A stretch of DNA of 48,576 nucleotides from Desulfobulbaceae bacterium (GTDB taxonomy: Bacteria > Desulfobacterota > Desulfobulbia > Desulfobulbales > Desulfocapsaceae), in the NCBI GenBank assembly GCA_031287565.1, contig JAITSS010000023.1, forward strand, positions 1-48,576, given 5' to 3'. Positions within the stretch are counted from its first letter, which is position 1. The number at the start of each line of letters is the position of its first letter. This document shows positions 8,622 to 17,155 of the stretch, piece after piece. The position numbers were made by a program, and so were the translations under genes. Under the pieces are notes generated by a model that saw nothing but the letters and a program-made list of their open reading frames with translations, ran no database searches and had not been told where the DNA came from.

Positions 8622-9058
8622 TGGAACAGTTTGAACCCGTTATCGTGGCGTTTTGCTGCCACTATTGCGCCTATACCGCCGCCGACACCGCGGGGAGCCA
8701 GCGGCTTTCCTATCCGGTCGGGGTGAAAATTGTGCGCGTTCCCTGTACCGGCAAAGTTGACGCCAAACATCTGCTCACCGCCTTTGAAAAGGGAGCCGAT
8801 GGCGTGCTGGTGGCCGGTTGTCTGGTTGGTGACTGCCATTTCAAAGATGGCAACGTCAAAGCGGCCCGCCGCGTCGAATTCACGAAGAAGTATCTGGAAG
8901 AAATCGGTATTGAGGCCGAGCGTCTGGAAATGGTGCGGATGTCCGCGGGCATGGGTAGGGAGTTCGCCGAAACCGCGACAGCTATCACCGAAAAAATCCG
9001 CGCCCTTGGTCCCAGTCCTGTCAAGGGAAAGAATTGCTGTTGCGGAAAGGCCGCATGA
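8621..9058 (+). CDS. mvhD: MvhD-like [2Fe-2S] electron-transfer subunit
   Basis: 145 residues, the usual length of the delta subunit of F420-nonreducing hydrogenase (MvhD/FrhD family), which hands electrons to HdrA. The N-terminal cysteine cluster (FCCHYCAYTAAD, residues 11-22), VPCTGKVD and the GCLVGDCHF signature are typical. The C-terminus ends in an unusual CCCGKAA. There are no hydrogenase large or small subunit genes next to it, as in acetogen clusters where MvhD links HdrABC to MetFV instead of to a hydrogenase. The ATG overlaps the hdrA stop by one base. Confidence 0.93.
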   Translation: MEQFEPVIVAFCCHYCAYTAADTAGSQRLSYPVGVKIVRVPCTGKVDAKHLLTAFEKGADGVLVAGCLVGDCHFKDGNVKAARRVEFTKKYLEEIGIEAERLEMVRMSAGMGREFAETATAITEKIRALGPSPVKGKNCCCGKAA

Positions 9059-9087
9059 GCTACGGCTATCAAGGAGAATAAACGAAC

Positions 9088-9753
9088 ATGATTACCGCAG
9101 AACGAAAACCGTTGGAAGAATTGTTGGGGTACATTGCGCCCTACAGCAGAATTCTGCTGCTTGGCTGCAATGAATGCGTCACCGTTTGCGCCGCCGGTGG
9201 TCGTAAGGAAGTCGGCCTTCTGGCTTCGGCCCTGAAAATGGCCGCCCGGAAAAGTGGCAAGGAACTCCAGATTGTCGAACACACGTTAGAGCGTCAGTGC
9301 GACCCGGAGTATGTTGAGGAAGTGGCGAGCATGGTTGCCCAGGCTGACGCGGTGGTCTCAATGGCCTGCGGTTGTGGCGTGCAACAGATGGCCATGCGCT
9401 ATGCCAAACCGGTCTTCCCGGCGCTGAATACCAAATTCATGGGCGGCTCCGAGCGTCAGGGCGTCTGGGATGAGCGCTGCGCTGGTTGTGGCAATTGCCT
9501 TTTGGGTGTTACCGGCGGCATCTGCCCGATCGCCCGCTGCGCCAAACGTCTGATGAATGGCCCATGTGGCGGTTCCGCCAATGGCGTCTGCGAGATTACT
9601 CCCGATGTTCCCTGCGCCTGGCACCTGATCTGGGAGCGTCTGGAGGAGCTGGGTCAGACTGAAGACTATCTGGAAATCATTCCCGCCAAAGATTGGAAAA
9701 CGGCTCAGGGTGGTGGACCACGTAAGATCATCAGAGAGGATTTAGCAGAATGA
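9088..9753 (+). CDS. metV: MetV, zinc/Fe-S partner of methylene-tetrahydrofolate reductase
   Basis: 221 residues with the cysteine-rich MetF C-terminal-like domain found as the separate MetV subunit in Wood-Ljungdahl organisms. An N-terminal GCNECVTVC motif lies near residue 31, an ACGCG segment in the middle, and a C-terminal block CAGCGNCLLGVTGGICPIARC followed by NGPCGG. These are the cluster/zinc ligands that shuttle electrons to the MetF flavin. AAGGAG lies 14 bases before the ATG. The stop overlaps the metF start (ATGA), so MetV and MetF are coupled and probably made in equal amounts. Acts in the methyl branch of the pathway. Confidence 0.93.
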   Translation: MITAERKPLEELLGYIAPYSRILLLGCNECVTVCAAGGRKEVGLLASALKMAARKSGKELQIVEHTLERQCDPEYVEEVASMVAQADAVVSMACGCGVQQMAMRYAKPVFPALNTKFMGGSERQGVWDERCAGCGNCLLGVTGGICPIARCAKRLMNGPCGGSANGVCEITPDVPCAWHLIWERLEELGQTEDYLEIIPAKDWKTAQGGGPRKIIREDLAE

Positions 9754-10685
9754 AAACCAACAGCAATCTTGAAAAAGTTCTTGCCGCCGGACATTTGGCC
9801 GTCACTGCGGAGTGCGGGCCGCCGCGCGGCGCGATGCCGGATAAGGTGCGCGAGCGCGCCGCTTTTCTGGAAGGCGTTTGCGACGCGGTGAATGTTACTG
9901 ATAACCAGACGGCGATGGTGCGCATGTCGAGCCTGTCCGCCTCGGTGATCATAAAACAGGCCGGTTTCGGGCTGAATCCGCTTCTGCAGATGGTCAGCCG
10001 TGATCGCAACCGTTTGTCGATGCAGGCCGATATTCTGGGCGCCTACTCGCTGGGTATTGACACTATGCTGTGCCTGTCCGGCGACCATACCAAATTCGGC
10101 GACCATCCGAACGCCATGAATGTCCATGACCTTGATTCCATCCAGATGCTTCAGATGGTCAAGGGAATGCGTGACGAGGGCAAGTTCCAGGGTGGCCAGG
10201 ACATCAAGGGCGATCCGCCCAAAATGTTCATCGGCGCCGCCGCCAACCCGTTTGCCGGTCCAAATGTTCAAGTCCGGGCCATGCGTTTGGCCAAGAAAGT
10301 GCGGGCTGGGGCCGACTTCATTCAGACCCAGTGCATCTTTAACGTCGATAAGTTTGAACAGTGGATGGAAATCGTCCGCAAAATGGGTCTGCACAAACAG
10401 ACCGCCATCCTCGCGGGTGTAACGCCGATTAAATCGGTCGGCGCGGCCCGTTACATGCAGAAAAAGGTTCCCGGCATGGATGTGCCGCAGGAAATCGTTG
10501 ACCGCATGGCCGCCACCCCGAAGGAGAAGCAGCCGGAGGAAGGCATCAAAATCTGCGTTGAGATGATGGAGCGCATTAAGAAAATCGAGGGCGTCTCCGG
10601 CTTCCACATCATGGCCATTGAGTGGGAAGAGAAGGTCGCGGAAATCTGTGAGAAGGCTGGCTTGCTGCCGAGGCCGCAACTGTAA
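9750..10685 (+). CDS. metF: Methylenetetrahydrofolate reductase MetF
   Basis: 311-residue TIM-barrel flavoprotein that reduces 5,10-methylene-THF to 5-methyl-THF, the last step of the methyl branch before transfer to the corrinoid protein. It begins with the TAECGPPRG active-site strand (the glutamate is the catalytic acid of the family). It continues with VTDNQTAMVRMS, the LCLSGDH segment and the FIQTQCIF strand, all typical of MetF. Length fits the short bacterial form that needs MetV rather than NADH directly. Last gene of the hdrBC-hdrA-mvhD-metV-metF unit and followed by a strong terminator. In Moorella the homologous set purifies as one complex, and I infer the same here. Confidence 0.95.
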   Translation: MKTNSNLEKVLAAGHLAVTAECGPPRGAMPDKVRERAAFLEGVCDAVNVTDNQTAMVRMSSLSASVIIKQAGFGLNPLLQMVSRDRNRLSMQADILGAYSLGIDTMLCLSGDHTKFGDHPNAMNVHDLDSIQMLQMVKGMRDEGKFQGGQDIKGDPPKMFIGAAANPFAGPNVQVRAMRLAKKVRAGADFIQTQCIFNVDKFEQWMEIVRKMGLHKQTAILAGVTPIKSVGAARYMQKKVPGMDVPQEIVDRMAATPKEKQPEEGIKICVEMMERIKKIEGVSGFHIMAIEWEEKVAEICEKAGLLPRPQL

Positions 10686-10712
10686 AAGCAGGGATTTTTT
10701 TCGTTGTATATA

Positions 10713-10758
10713 AAAACCCAAAAGCCTGCGGAATACTCCGCAGGCTTTTGGGTTTTTT
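10713..10758. terminator. Bidirectional rho-independent terminator after metF
   Basis: A 20-bp perfect inverted repeat (10713-10732 with 10737-10756) around the loop ATAC. The stem core is CCCAAAAGCCTGCGGA, with A-runs on the left and T-runs on the right, so it can end transcripts from metF (plus) and from the SH3 gene (minus). It sits in the 98-base gap between the two convergent genes. Confidence 0.95.
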
Positions 10759-10783
10759 GTTGGGAAATGGCTTGCCGCGCCGC

Positions 10784-11263
10784 TTAAAAACCCCACAACA
10801 GGTTTCTCTTCACCCAGCCCTCCAGCCCATCTTCGTGCTGTACCTTGACCCAGCCAAGTTTTTGTTCCAGCGTCGAAAAGACCGCGCCGTACACCGCCTC
10901 GCCGACGACTTCATACTCTTCGCCGGGGCCTTTGCGGATATTGACCTTCGTCTTTTCTCCTGTTCCTTTGTTGGCTCGCACCACCATGTGTGGTTCTTTA
11001 TTCAGATCGGAGAAACGTAGCCAACCTCCATCGCCCTCGAAGTCGCTGACTTTTCGCCAATCATCCTGGACGCCGACGATTTCTAGTGGCAGGCCCTTAT
11101 CGTACTTCCACAATACTTTGCCCTTTTTCACATCCGGAGCGTCGCGCAAAATAACGCCGTCACGGGCGACGGCGAGCATTTCCGCAGCGAATGCCGATGA
11201 TAGCGGCGTAAACAGCGCCATGAGCAGGGCAAACGAGATAATCCGACGGTTGGTGTTCATCAT
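10784..11263 (-). CDS. Secreted SH3-domain protein
   Basis: 159-residue exported protein with a signal peptide (basic MNTNRR, hydrophobic ISFALLMALF, cleavage near AFA-AEM). The mature part holds two bacterial SH3-like repeats: the first around VILRDAPDVKKGKVLWKYDKG and the second around NIRKGPGEEYEVVGEAVYG, ending in GWVKRNLLW. Such domains usually bind peptidoglycan in the periplasm; the ligand here is unknown. The ATG overlaps the hpt stop codon (ATGATG after GAGGAACA), so it is the last gene of a prmA-rsmE-hpt unit. Either of two adjacent ATG codons could be used. Confidence 0.85.
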   Translation of the reverse strand: MMNTNRRIISFALLMALFTPLSSAFAAEMLAVARDGVILRDAPDVKKGKVLWKYDKGLPLEIVGVQDDWRKVSDFEGDGGWLRFSDLNKEPHMVVRANKGTGEKTKVNIRKGPGEEYEVVGEAVYGAVFSTLEQKLGWVKVQHEDGLEGWVKRNLLWGF

Positions 11264-11817
11264 TGTTCCTCATTTCTCACATGTTGCGGGTCGATTTGTC
11301 CGATATACGGCAGAGAACGAAAATCTCCGGCATAATCCATGCCGTAGCCAACAACAAAGACATCGGCGATTTCCTGACCGATAAAATCAATGTCTGTCGC
11401 CACCTGGCGGCGCTCCGGTTTGCTTAACAGGGCGCAGACGGCCAGTGAACTCGGTTCTTTTTGTGCTAAAAGCCGCCGCACCGCTTCAATGGTGACGCCG
11501 GTATCGACAATATCTTCCACCAGAAGCACGTCGCGCCCGTGTATATCGGTGGATACATCCATGCTCAGCCGAACCTGGCCGCTGGAAACGGCGGCGTCGC
11601 CATAACTGGAAACAGCAATAAAATCAATTTCTTGCGGTATGGCAATGCGCCGCGTCAGGTCGGCCAGAAAGAGAAACGCGCCTTTCAAAACGCCGATGAC
11701 CAGGAGTGGACGCGGGCAATCGCGGTATCTGTCGGTGATTTCGCCCGCCAGTGTGCCGACGATTTGCTCAATGTCTCTTTCGGAAAGAAGCTGTTTGGGT
11801 AATGGCCATGGGAACAT
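11260..11817 (-). CDS. hpt: Hypoxanthine phosphoribosyltransferase
   Basis: 185 residues. Purine salvage enzyme converting hypoxanthine or guanine plus PRPP to IMP or GMP in the cytoplasm. The PRPP-binding motif VLLVEDIVDTGVT is clear, preceded by the flexible-loop SSYGD segment and followed by the purine-binding end FVVGYGMDYAGDFRSLPYIG. GAGGAAAACCC precedes the ATG, which lies nine bases after the rsmE stop. Length and motifs fit the family exactly. Confidence 0.96.
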   Translation of the reverse strand: MFPWPLPKQLLSERDIEQIVGTLAGEITDRYRDCPRPLLVIGVLKGAFLFLADLTRRIAIPQEIDFIAVSSYGDAAVSSGQVRLSMDVSTDIHGRDVLLVEDIVDTGVTIEAVRRLLAQKEPSSLAVCALLSKPERRQVATDIDFIGQEIADVFVVGYGMDYAGDFRSLPYIGQIDPQHVRNEEQ

Positions 11818-11826
11818 GGGTTTTCC

Positions 11827-12567
11827 TCATAAATTACGCAAAAGAAACTGGCAGAGGGCGGCGGCGGCAAGGCCCGCTGTCTCCGCTCGCAGGATATGAC
11901 CGGCCAGACGCGCGGTCTGAAAACCCCGCGCCCGCGCCATTGCCACTTCCGCCGCTGACCAACCACCGGCTGGGCCGATTAAGGCCACAGCTTCATGGGC
12001 ACCGGCAAAAGAAATGTCGCGCAGGTTGGCGCCTTTTTCATCTTCCCAAAACAGGACGCGACGCGAGCCAGGATTTTCGTTCGCAGCGGGCAATTCGGCC
12101 AGAAAATCGGCGAAGGGCAATGGCGCGCCCAGACGCGGCGGCCGAGCGCGGCCACACTGTTTGCAGGCGGCTTCAATGATGCGCTCTTGTCTTGCCTGGC
12201 GCATTTTTTCTTTTGATCCATCAAACGATCCCTGACAATGATTAGTCCAGATTGGAATAATTGTATCAACGCCAAATTCGGTATATCGCTGGATAAGTTC
12301 ATCCATTTTCGAGCCACGTAAAATGGCTTGGCCGATGCGCAGCGGCTTTCCAGTCGCCGCTTCGATTTTGCGGTCGATGATTTGTATTCGCGCCCGTTCG
12401 CCTGTCGCTTGGATGATGCCTTCATAGACCATGCCGTCGCCGTCGAACAATTGCACGCGCTCGCCCGCGCCAAGGCGCAGCACTCTGGCCAGATGCCGGG
12501 ACTCATCGGCGTTCAGCGTCGCCATGTCGCTGAAAATCGTGGTTTTTTCAACAAAAAAACGCCGCAT
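11827..12567 (-). CDS. rsmE: 16S rRNA m3U1498 methyltransferase RsmE
   Basis: 246-residue SPOUT-class methyltransferase that modifies U1498 in the decoding centre of 16S rRNA. The N-terminal MRRFFVEK and HLARVLRLGAGERV segment is the PUA-like RNA-binding part. The C-terminal half carries GRARPPRLG, then LIGPAGGWSAAEV and LAGHILRAETAGLAAAA, the knotted S-adenosylmethionine site. I chose the ATG at 12567 because GGGGGTAGTG supplies a ribosome site; an ATG at 12579 would add only MGVV. Immediately downstream of prmA (the stop is a few bases before), so two ribosome-modifying enzymes are co-transcribed. Confidence 0.95.
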   Translation of the reverse strand: MRRFFVEKTTIFSDMATLNADESRHLARVLRLGAGERVQLFDGDGMVYEGIIQATGERARIQIIDRKIEAATGKPLRIGQAILRGSKMDELIQRYTEFGVDTIIPIWTNHCQGSFDGSKEKMRQARQERIIEAACKQCGRARPPRLGAPLPFADFLAELPAANENPGSRRVLFWEDEKGANLRDISFAGAHEAVALIGPAGGWSAAEVAMARARGFQTARLAGHILRAETAGLAAAALCQFLLRNL

Positions 12568-12580
12568 CACTACCCCCATC

Positions 12581-13471
12581 TTAACTCACTTTTTTATCCA
12601 GGCGCAAGGCCGCCCATTCACCTTGATGATGTCGGTCGCGCGGCGTGAAACCATGGGAGCGGAACTGTTTGAAAATGGATTCTTCCTGTTCGCCGACAAG
12701 AATGCCAGACACAATCAAAACGCCGCCGGGCGCGGTCAGCCGCGATAAATCGGCGGCCAAGGCCACCAAAACGTCGTGGATGATGTTGGCGATGACCAGT
12801 TGAAAGACGCCGGGCAGATCGGCAATGTCGTCGTTGCCGGCCACGAGTTGTTTAGCCAAATTATTAGCCAGGATATTGTGCCGCGCCGCCTCCACCGCCA
12901 GGGAGTCGTTATCAATGGCCATAACCCGTTTCGCGCCGAACAGCGCCGCAGTCATGGCCAGAATGCCGGTGCCGCAGCCGACATCCAAAACCGTGGCCGC
13001 GCCTTCTTCAACTGCGGTGATTGTCAGCGTCGCGGCCATGGCGGTGGTGGCGTGGTGGCCGGTGCCAAAGGCCATGCCGGGGTCCATGACGATGACTTTT
13101 TCGCCGGGCCGCGCGGCGTATTGTTCCCAGGTTGGGGCGATGACCAAACCGGGCGTTAGGGTAAAGGGATGAAAATGCTCCTTCCAGCGGCTGCCCCAAT
13201 CTTGATCTGGCAGGATTTCCATGTCGATGCGTGGCGGCGCGATGTCCATGAATCCGGCCAATTCGCGGCCATAGTTTTCCAGCCGCGCCACTATGGTCGA
13301 TTCTTCACCCGCCTGGCATTCGAGAAATACCCGCAAAAGCGGCGCATCGACGCTCTGTTCGACCGCCGCCTCAAACATGCCGAGACAAAAATCGCCGATG
13401 GCATCCAAGGCCGCTTCGTTTGCGGCGATAGTCAGGCACAGGCAAATATTTCCTTCTTTTTTCATACCCAT
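12581..13471 (-). CDS. prmA: Ribosomal protein L11 methyltransferase PrmA
   Basis: 296 residues. Methylates ribosomal protein L11. The N-terminal substrate-recognition domain (about 1-95) is followed by the linker DWGSRWKEHFHPF and the GMAFGTGHHATT loop typical of PrmA. The class I methyltransferase core follows: VLDVGCGTGILAMTAALFGA near 165, then AIDNDSLAVEAARHN and NIIHDVLVALA. Motifs and length fit. Start could also be the ATG two codons later. First gene of the prmA-rsmE-hpt-SH3 unit. Confidence 0.96.
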   Translation of the reverse strand: MGMKKEGNICLCLTIAANEAALDAIGDFCLGMFEAAVEQSVDAPLLRVFLECQAGEESTIVARLENYGRELAGFMDIAPPRIDMEILPDQDWGSRWKEHFHPFTLTPGLVIAPTWEQYAARPGEKVIVMDPGMAFGTGHHATTAMAATLTITAVEEGAATVLDVGCGTGILAMTAALFGAKRVMAIDNDSLAVEAARHNILANNLAKQLVAGNDDIADLPGVFQLVIANIIHDVLVALAADLSRLTAPGGVLIVSGILVGEQEESIFKQFRSHGFTPRDRHHQGEWAALRLDKKVS

Positions 13472-13526
13472 TCTTTTTTCTCTTTTTTCCAGGCAAGCGA
13501 AAATACAATATCGCCGATATGCGGCC

Positions 13527-13904
13527 TTACACCGCGATGATCATTTCAATTCCAATGGGTGAGTTCAAGGGCAGAGCCGCTACTTGCACGGTGGAACGCG
13601 CCGGCGGATTGGCTGGAAAATATTCGCCGTATGCGGCGTTCATCGCCTGAAAATCGCGCAAATCGGTAAGAAAAATCGTGCTCTTTACCGCCTTTTCCAG
13701 GCGGGTTCCGGCCTCGGAGGCAATGGCCTGGATATTTTCCATGATGCGGCGGGTTTGGCCGGAGATGTTGTCCGTAACCAAAGCGCCGCTTTCCGGGTCA
13801 ATCGGCAACTGCCCGGAAATAAATAACAAATTTCTTCTGACAACAGCTTGCGAATACGGCCCGATGGCCGCTGGAGCTTCGGATGTGGCAATGATTTTTC
13901 GCAT
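13527..13904 (-). CDS. ridA: RidA family enamine/imine deaminase
   Basis: 125 residues, the standard length for RidA (YjgF/YER057c/UK114), which hydrolyses reactive enamine intermediates from PLP enzymes in the cytoplasm. Family marks are AIGPYSQAV at the start, the LFISGQLPIDPESG strand, and PARSTVQVAALP near the end, which carries the conserved arginine. I chose the ATG at 13904 behind AGAGGAACGCGAC; the frame stays open upstream to 14090 but that stretch is not protein-like. It is separated from prmA by 55 bases and diverges from the DinB-like gene across a 225-base region. Confidence 0.95.
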   Translation of the reverse strand: MRKIIATSEAPAAIGPYSQAVVRRNLLFISGQLPIDPESGALVTDNISGQTRRIMENIQAIASEAGTRLEKAVKSTIFLTDLRDFQAMNAAYGEYFPANPPARSTVQVAALPLNSPIGIEMIIAV

Positions 13905-14129
13905 GTCGCGTTCCTCTGTGGCGGGTTCGTGAGCGGTTTGATCAATCTTTTTTGGCGAAACGCGGCAAACATACCAATGCCGCGTCGGGAAAAAAAGCCA
14001 TTGACGGCCAAGAGAGGCGTCGCTATCCATCTTTCTTCGTGAAGCGCGGTGGTTCCGTTTTTCGTTTGCAGAACGCGGGCCGCTTCGCATTCGTTTTTCC
14101 CCCTTTTTTTTTTACACAGGAGAAATTTC

Positions 14130-14615
14130 ATGGCCACCCCAATCAAAGACAGCCTCGCGGCCAGTGTCGCCCACGCCTTCGGTCTGATGGACGAATTTTT
14201 GCAACTCTGCCCGGAAGAAATCTGGGCGCGGCGCTTTGGCGGTTGGCCGGTCTGGCGACAATTTTTTCACTCGTTCAGCGCCACCGATTTCTTTTTGCGG
14301 GCCGAAAACGCCGCCGAAGCCACGTCACCCTTTGGCGCCGACGCTGGGAATCTGCGGGTCGCGGAAAGCGCCGCGCCGACGCCCGCCAAGGAAACCATGC
14401 GCAAATATATGGAAGCGGCGCGAAAACAGGTGGATGACTATCTCGCGGGTCTTGACGACGTGGCCTTGGGCCAAATCAACCAGGGTTTATCGGCGCGTAT
14501 GTGTCGCGAATATAGTCACGCCGCCACCGTCGCCCTGTTGGTTGGCCACACCATGTATCACCTGGGCGGTTGCGATGCGGCGCTGCGTGAAAGTGGTCGG
14601 CCGGGAGTATTCTGA
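14130..14615 (+). CDS. DinB superfamily protein
   Basis: 161-residue four-helix protein. Helix ends carry HSFSATDFFL near residue 50 and GHTMYHLGGCDAAL near 140, which match the spaced histidines that bind a metal in DinB/YfiT-like enzymes. Many such proteins are thiol-dependent S-transferases, but no substrate can be deduced here. The ATG lies behind ACAGGAGAAATTTC. It is the only plus-strand gene in this stretch and converges on the NUDIX gene 22 bases downstream. Confidence 0.75.
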   Translation: MATPIKDSLAASVAHAFGLMDEFLQLCPEEIWARRFGGWPVWRQFFHSFSATDFFLRAENAAEATSPFGADAGNLRVAESAAPTPAKETMRKYMEAARKQVDDYLAGLDDVALGQINQGLSARMCREYSHAATVALLVGHTMYHLGGCDAALRESGRPGVF

Positions 14616-14637
14616 GCCGGAAAAACAAAAAATCCCA

Positions 14638-15132
14638 TCAGTTGTCCGCCGCGAGCAAACGCCGCAGCACGCCGTAGGTAAAGCCCCAGAGATAATAATC
14701 CTCCAGCGGGAAGGTTGAAAAATTGATGCCGGGAACCATCTCGCGTTCATGATGTCGCGTCTCGTCGCGAAAAGCCGCCACATCCAACCAATGGGCGCTG
14801 GCGATTTCAAGCGGGTTGACGCTGATTTTTGGTTTTTCCGATAGACGAAAAAGATAGGGTTGCACCAGCATGTGGATGCGCATCAGCCTGCCGACCGGCG
14901 CGGCGGGCAGCATCTTGCGGAACGATTTTTCAGGGAGGATGATGCCGGTTTCCTCTGCGGTTTCGCGCAGACAGGTGGCCAGCAGGTCGGTGTCGCCTGG
15001 GTCGCGGCGGCCGCCCGGAAAAGAAAAATGTCCGGACCACGGGTCGTCCGGCGAGGCGCGGCGACGCAGCAGCAGGATGCTTTTTTGCGGTTCGGTGGCG
15101 ACGATGACGGCGACGGCGGCGGCGGTCTCCAT
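14638..15132 (-). CDS. NUDIX hydrolase, CoA-diphosphatase-like
   Basis: 164 residues. The Nudix box reads GGRRDPGD, eight residues, then RETAEETGI. An aspartate in place of the first glutamate and a one-residue longer spacer are features I associate with the coenzyme A diphosphatase branch (NudL/NUDT7), as is the upstream GHFSFPGG. A role in clearing CoA derivatives is therefore plausible, but this is inference. A GGGAGGCTGAGC ribosome site precedes the ATG, which lies two bases after the MgtC-like gene, so M18 peptidase, MgtC-like and NUDIX form one minus-strand operon. Confidence 0.85.
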   Translation of the reverse strand: METAAAVAVIVATEPQKSILLLRRRASPDDPWSGHFSFPGGRRDPGDTDLLATCLRETAEETGIILPEKSFRKMLPAAPVGRLMRIHMLVQPYLFRLSEKPKISVNPLEIASAHWLDVAAFRDETRHHEREMVPGINFSTFPLEDYYLWGFTYGVLRRLLAADN

Positions 15133-15134
15133 GC

Positions 15135-15848
15135 TCAGCCTCCCGCCGGTTCAAGCTTGAAGGCTTGAATTTGCTCGATATTTTCCAGATGTTCGGCCAG
15201 GCGCGAAGCGCTGTCACGGCGGGTTGTGCGTAGCATCATGCTGTAGCGCCTGATGCCGTGTTCCCGGTCAAGGCGATGACTGATACCGGCGACGCTGAAG
15301 CCGTAGCCCTCGATGACTGAAAACAGCGCCTGTTCATCCACCGCCGACGGATGAGCCAGCCGCGCTTCAAAACGATAGTGGCTCTGCGTCGGCATCCGCA
15401 CCTCGATCCAGCGCAGGACTGACAAGATGAAAACAGTCAGGAGCGAGGAAATCACCAGCGGGAAATAAAAACCGATGCCCGCGAGGATGCCCAGGGCCGC
15501 CGTCATCCAGATTGAGGCGGCGGTAGTTAGGCCGCGTACCGACAATCCCTCTTTCAAAATCACGCCCGCGCCTAAAAAACCGATGCCGGTCATGATGCCT
15601 TGCCCCATGCGGGTCGGGTCAAGACGCACCATGTCGGCGCTGGTCTTGACCCAGTGTGTGTCATAAACCGTGACCAGCATGAGAAGACTTGAGGCGGTGC
15701 AGACCAGGGCATGGGTGCGAAACCCGGCCGGTCGCCCATGATACGAACGCTCGCCGCCGACGAACGCGCCAACCACCATCGCCGCGACCAGCCGGATGAT
15801 CATCTCCCAGCCGTCGTCGCCCAGTTGCAACCACTGCAATCCGTCCAT
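15135..15848 (-). CDS. MgtC/SapB family membrane protein
   Basis: 237 residues. The N-terminal two thirds has hydrophobic segments with the family pattern RLVAAMVVGAFVGGERSYHGRPAGFRTH, then GIGFLGAGVILKEG and VRGLTTAASIWMTAALGILAG. The C-terminal third is a soluble ACT-like domain. MgtC homologues help cells cope with low magnesium or acid stress, sometimes through regulation of ATP synthase; the role here is unknown. The start codon overlaps the stop of the M18 peptidase (TAATG) behind GGAGGAATA. Confidence 0.93.
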   Translation of the reverse strand: MDGLQWLQLGDDGWEMIIRLVAAMVVGAFVGGERSYHGRPAGFRTHALVCTASSLLMLVTVYDTHWVKTSADMVRLDPTRMGQGIMTGIGFLGAGVILKEGLSVRGLTTAASIWMTAALGILAGIGFYFPLVISSLLTVFILSVLRWIEVRMPTQSHYRFEARLAHPSAVDEQALFSVIEGYGFSVAGISHRLDREHGIRRYSMMLRTTRRDSASRLAEHLENIEQIQAFKLEPAGG

Positions 15849-17155
15849 TATTCCTCCATATTGATCAGCGGCAGGCTGGAGCGCGCGAACCGCCGCGCCA
15901 ACCGTGTCAGAGACGCCGGGTCGTCAGCGCCGGTCATTTCGCGGACGGCGTGCATGGCCAAAGTCGGCGCGCCGACATCGGCGGCGACCAGACCAAACTT
16001 GGCCGCCAACGGCGGACCGACGGTGCTGCCGCACGGCAAGTCACTGCGCATGACAAAAAATTGCGTCGCCACGCCAGCCTCACGCGCCAACATTTGGCAG
16101 ATCGCCGCGCCGCGACTATCGGTGGCATAGCGTTCTTTGGCGTTGGTTTTAATGACCACGCCGCCGTTCATTGCCACTGGATGGGCGCTGTCGCCGCTTT
16201 CCGGATAGTTCGGGTGGCTGGCGTGCGCGTTATCCATTGACAAAAGAAAAGAGCGGGCGAGACAGCGCGAACGCGCCTCGTGGTCGGGGATAATCCGCCG
16301 CAACACATCTTCGGCGAACCCGCCCTGGGCACCGCCGGCCGACACGGAACCGACTTCCTCATGGCTCGCGCAGATCAGAAAAAAATTGGCGGGCGTCTCC
16401 GCTTCCTCCGTAAGCGCCGCGAGCGCGGCATGACAACTTAGTAGATTGTCGAGCCGGGCCGCGGCGATGAATTCCTGGTTTATGCCGAGGAAAGACGGCG
16501 GTTGCGGGTCGTAGACAAAGAGGTCGGCGGCGAGAATTTCGGTGGCGGTTGGGCGCTCTCGCCGCGCCTGGGTCAGGAGGCAGTCTTGCCAGGCGGCTTT
16601 TCCCTGACTAAAAATAAGCGGTAAATGTTTTTGCGGATTCACCGCCTGGCCGCCGCCCGCCTCGCGATGAAAATGAATGGCCAGGCTGGGGATAATGAGA
16701 AACGGCTCGCGAAAATCGACAAGTGTTTCATGCGCCGAACCGTCAGCGTCGAGAAGGTGCAGGCGGCCAGCCAGCGACAGGGCGCGGTCGAACCACGCGC
16801 TGATGAGCGCCCCGCCATACACCTCAACGCCCAGTTGCCGGAGCGGTGGATTTGTCAATGAGACGACGATTTCCGGGCGCGGTTTCAGTTTTAAGGCCGG
16901 GCTGTCGGCGTGGCAGGCCAGGAAACGCAGGCCGCTTGCCGCCGGGTCCGCGCCGACGCTGAAGGCGATAAGCGCCTGGCCGCGCCGGGTCACGACATAG
17001 CGCTCGCCTGGTGTAATGTGCCAGGAATTTTCCTCTCGCAACTCTGTGAATCCGGCCTCGGTCAGGCGACGACGGGCCACGGCCACCGCGTGGAACGGGC
17101 TGATCGCGGCTTGCAAAAAGGCGAATAAGTCCTGGTTGTGCTGCTTGTTCTCCAT
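15848..17155 (-). CDS. apeB: M18 family metallo-aminopeptidase
   Basis: 435 residues. Cytosolic di-zinc aminopeptidase that removes N-terminal acidic residues in characterised homologues. Seen: SPFHAV near residue 19, the CHADSPALKLKPRP metal segment near 80, and the central ARLDNLLSCHAAL. Further on are CASHEEVGSVSAGGAQGGF with the catalytic glutamates, SMDNAHASHPNYP, and the end PCGSTVGPPLAAKFGLVAADVGAP. All match the M18 layout. It is the first gene of the minus-strand unit with MgtC-like and NUDIX genes. Confidence 0.95.
   Translation of the reverse strand: MENKQHNQDLFAFLQAAISPFHAVAVARRRLTEAGFTELREENSWHITPGERYVVTRRGQALIAFSVGADPAASGLRFLACHADSPALKLKPRPEIVVSLTNPPLRQLGVEVYGGALISAWFDRALSLAGRLHLLDADGSAHETLVDFREPFLIIPSLAIHFHREAGGGQAVNPQKHLPLIFSQGKAAWQDCLLTQARRERPTATEILAADLFVYDPQPPSFLGINQEFIAAARLDNLLSCHAALAALTEEAETPANFFLICASHEEVGSVSAGGAQGGFAEDVLRRIIPDHEARSRCLARSFLLSMDNAHASHPNYPESGDSAHPVAMNGGVVIKTNAKERYATDSRGAAICQMLAREAGVATQFFVMRSDLPCGSTVGPPLAAKFGLVAADVGAPTLAMHAVREMTGADDPASLTRLARRFARSSLPLINMEE

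Noticed and set aside
8621-9058. Selenocysteine in MvhD
   Set aside because: Some MvhD homologues have Sec in the N-terminal cysteine cluster, but here all codons are Cys and there is no in-frame UGA.
13952-14090. Upstream extensions of ridA (to 14090) and a plus-strand frame from 13952
   Set aside because: Both lie in the divergent promoter region, are not protein-like, and good ribosome sites exist at 13904 (ridA) and 14130 (DinB-like).
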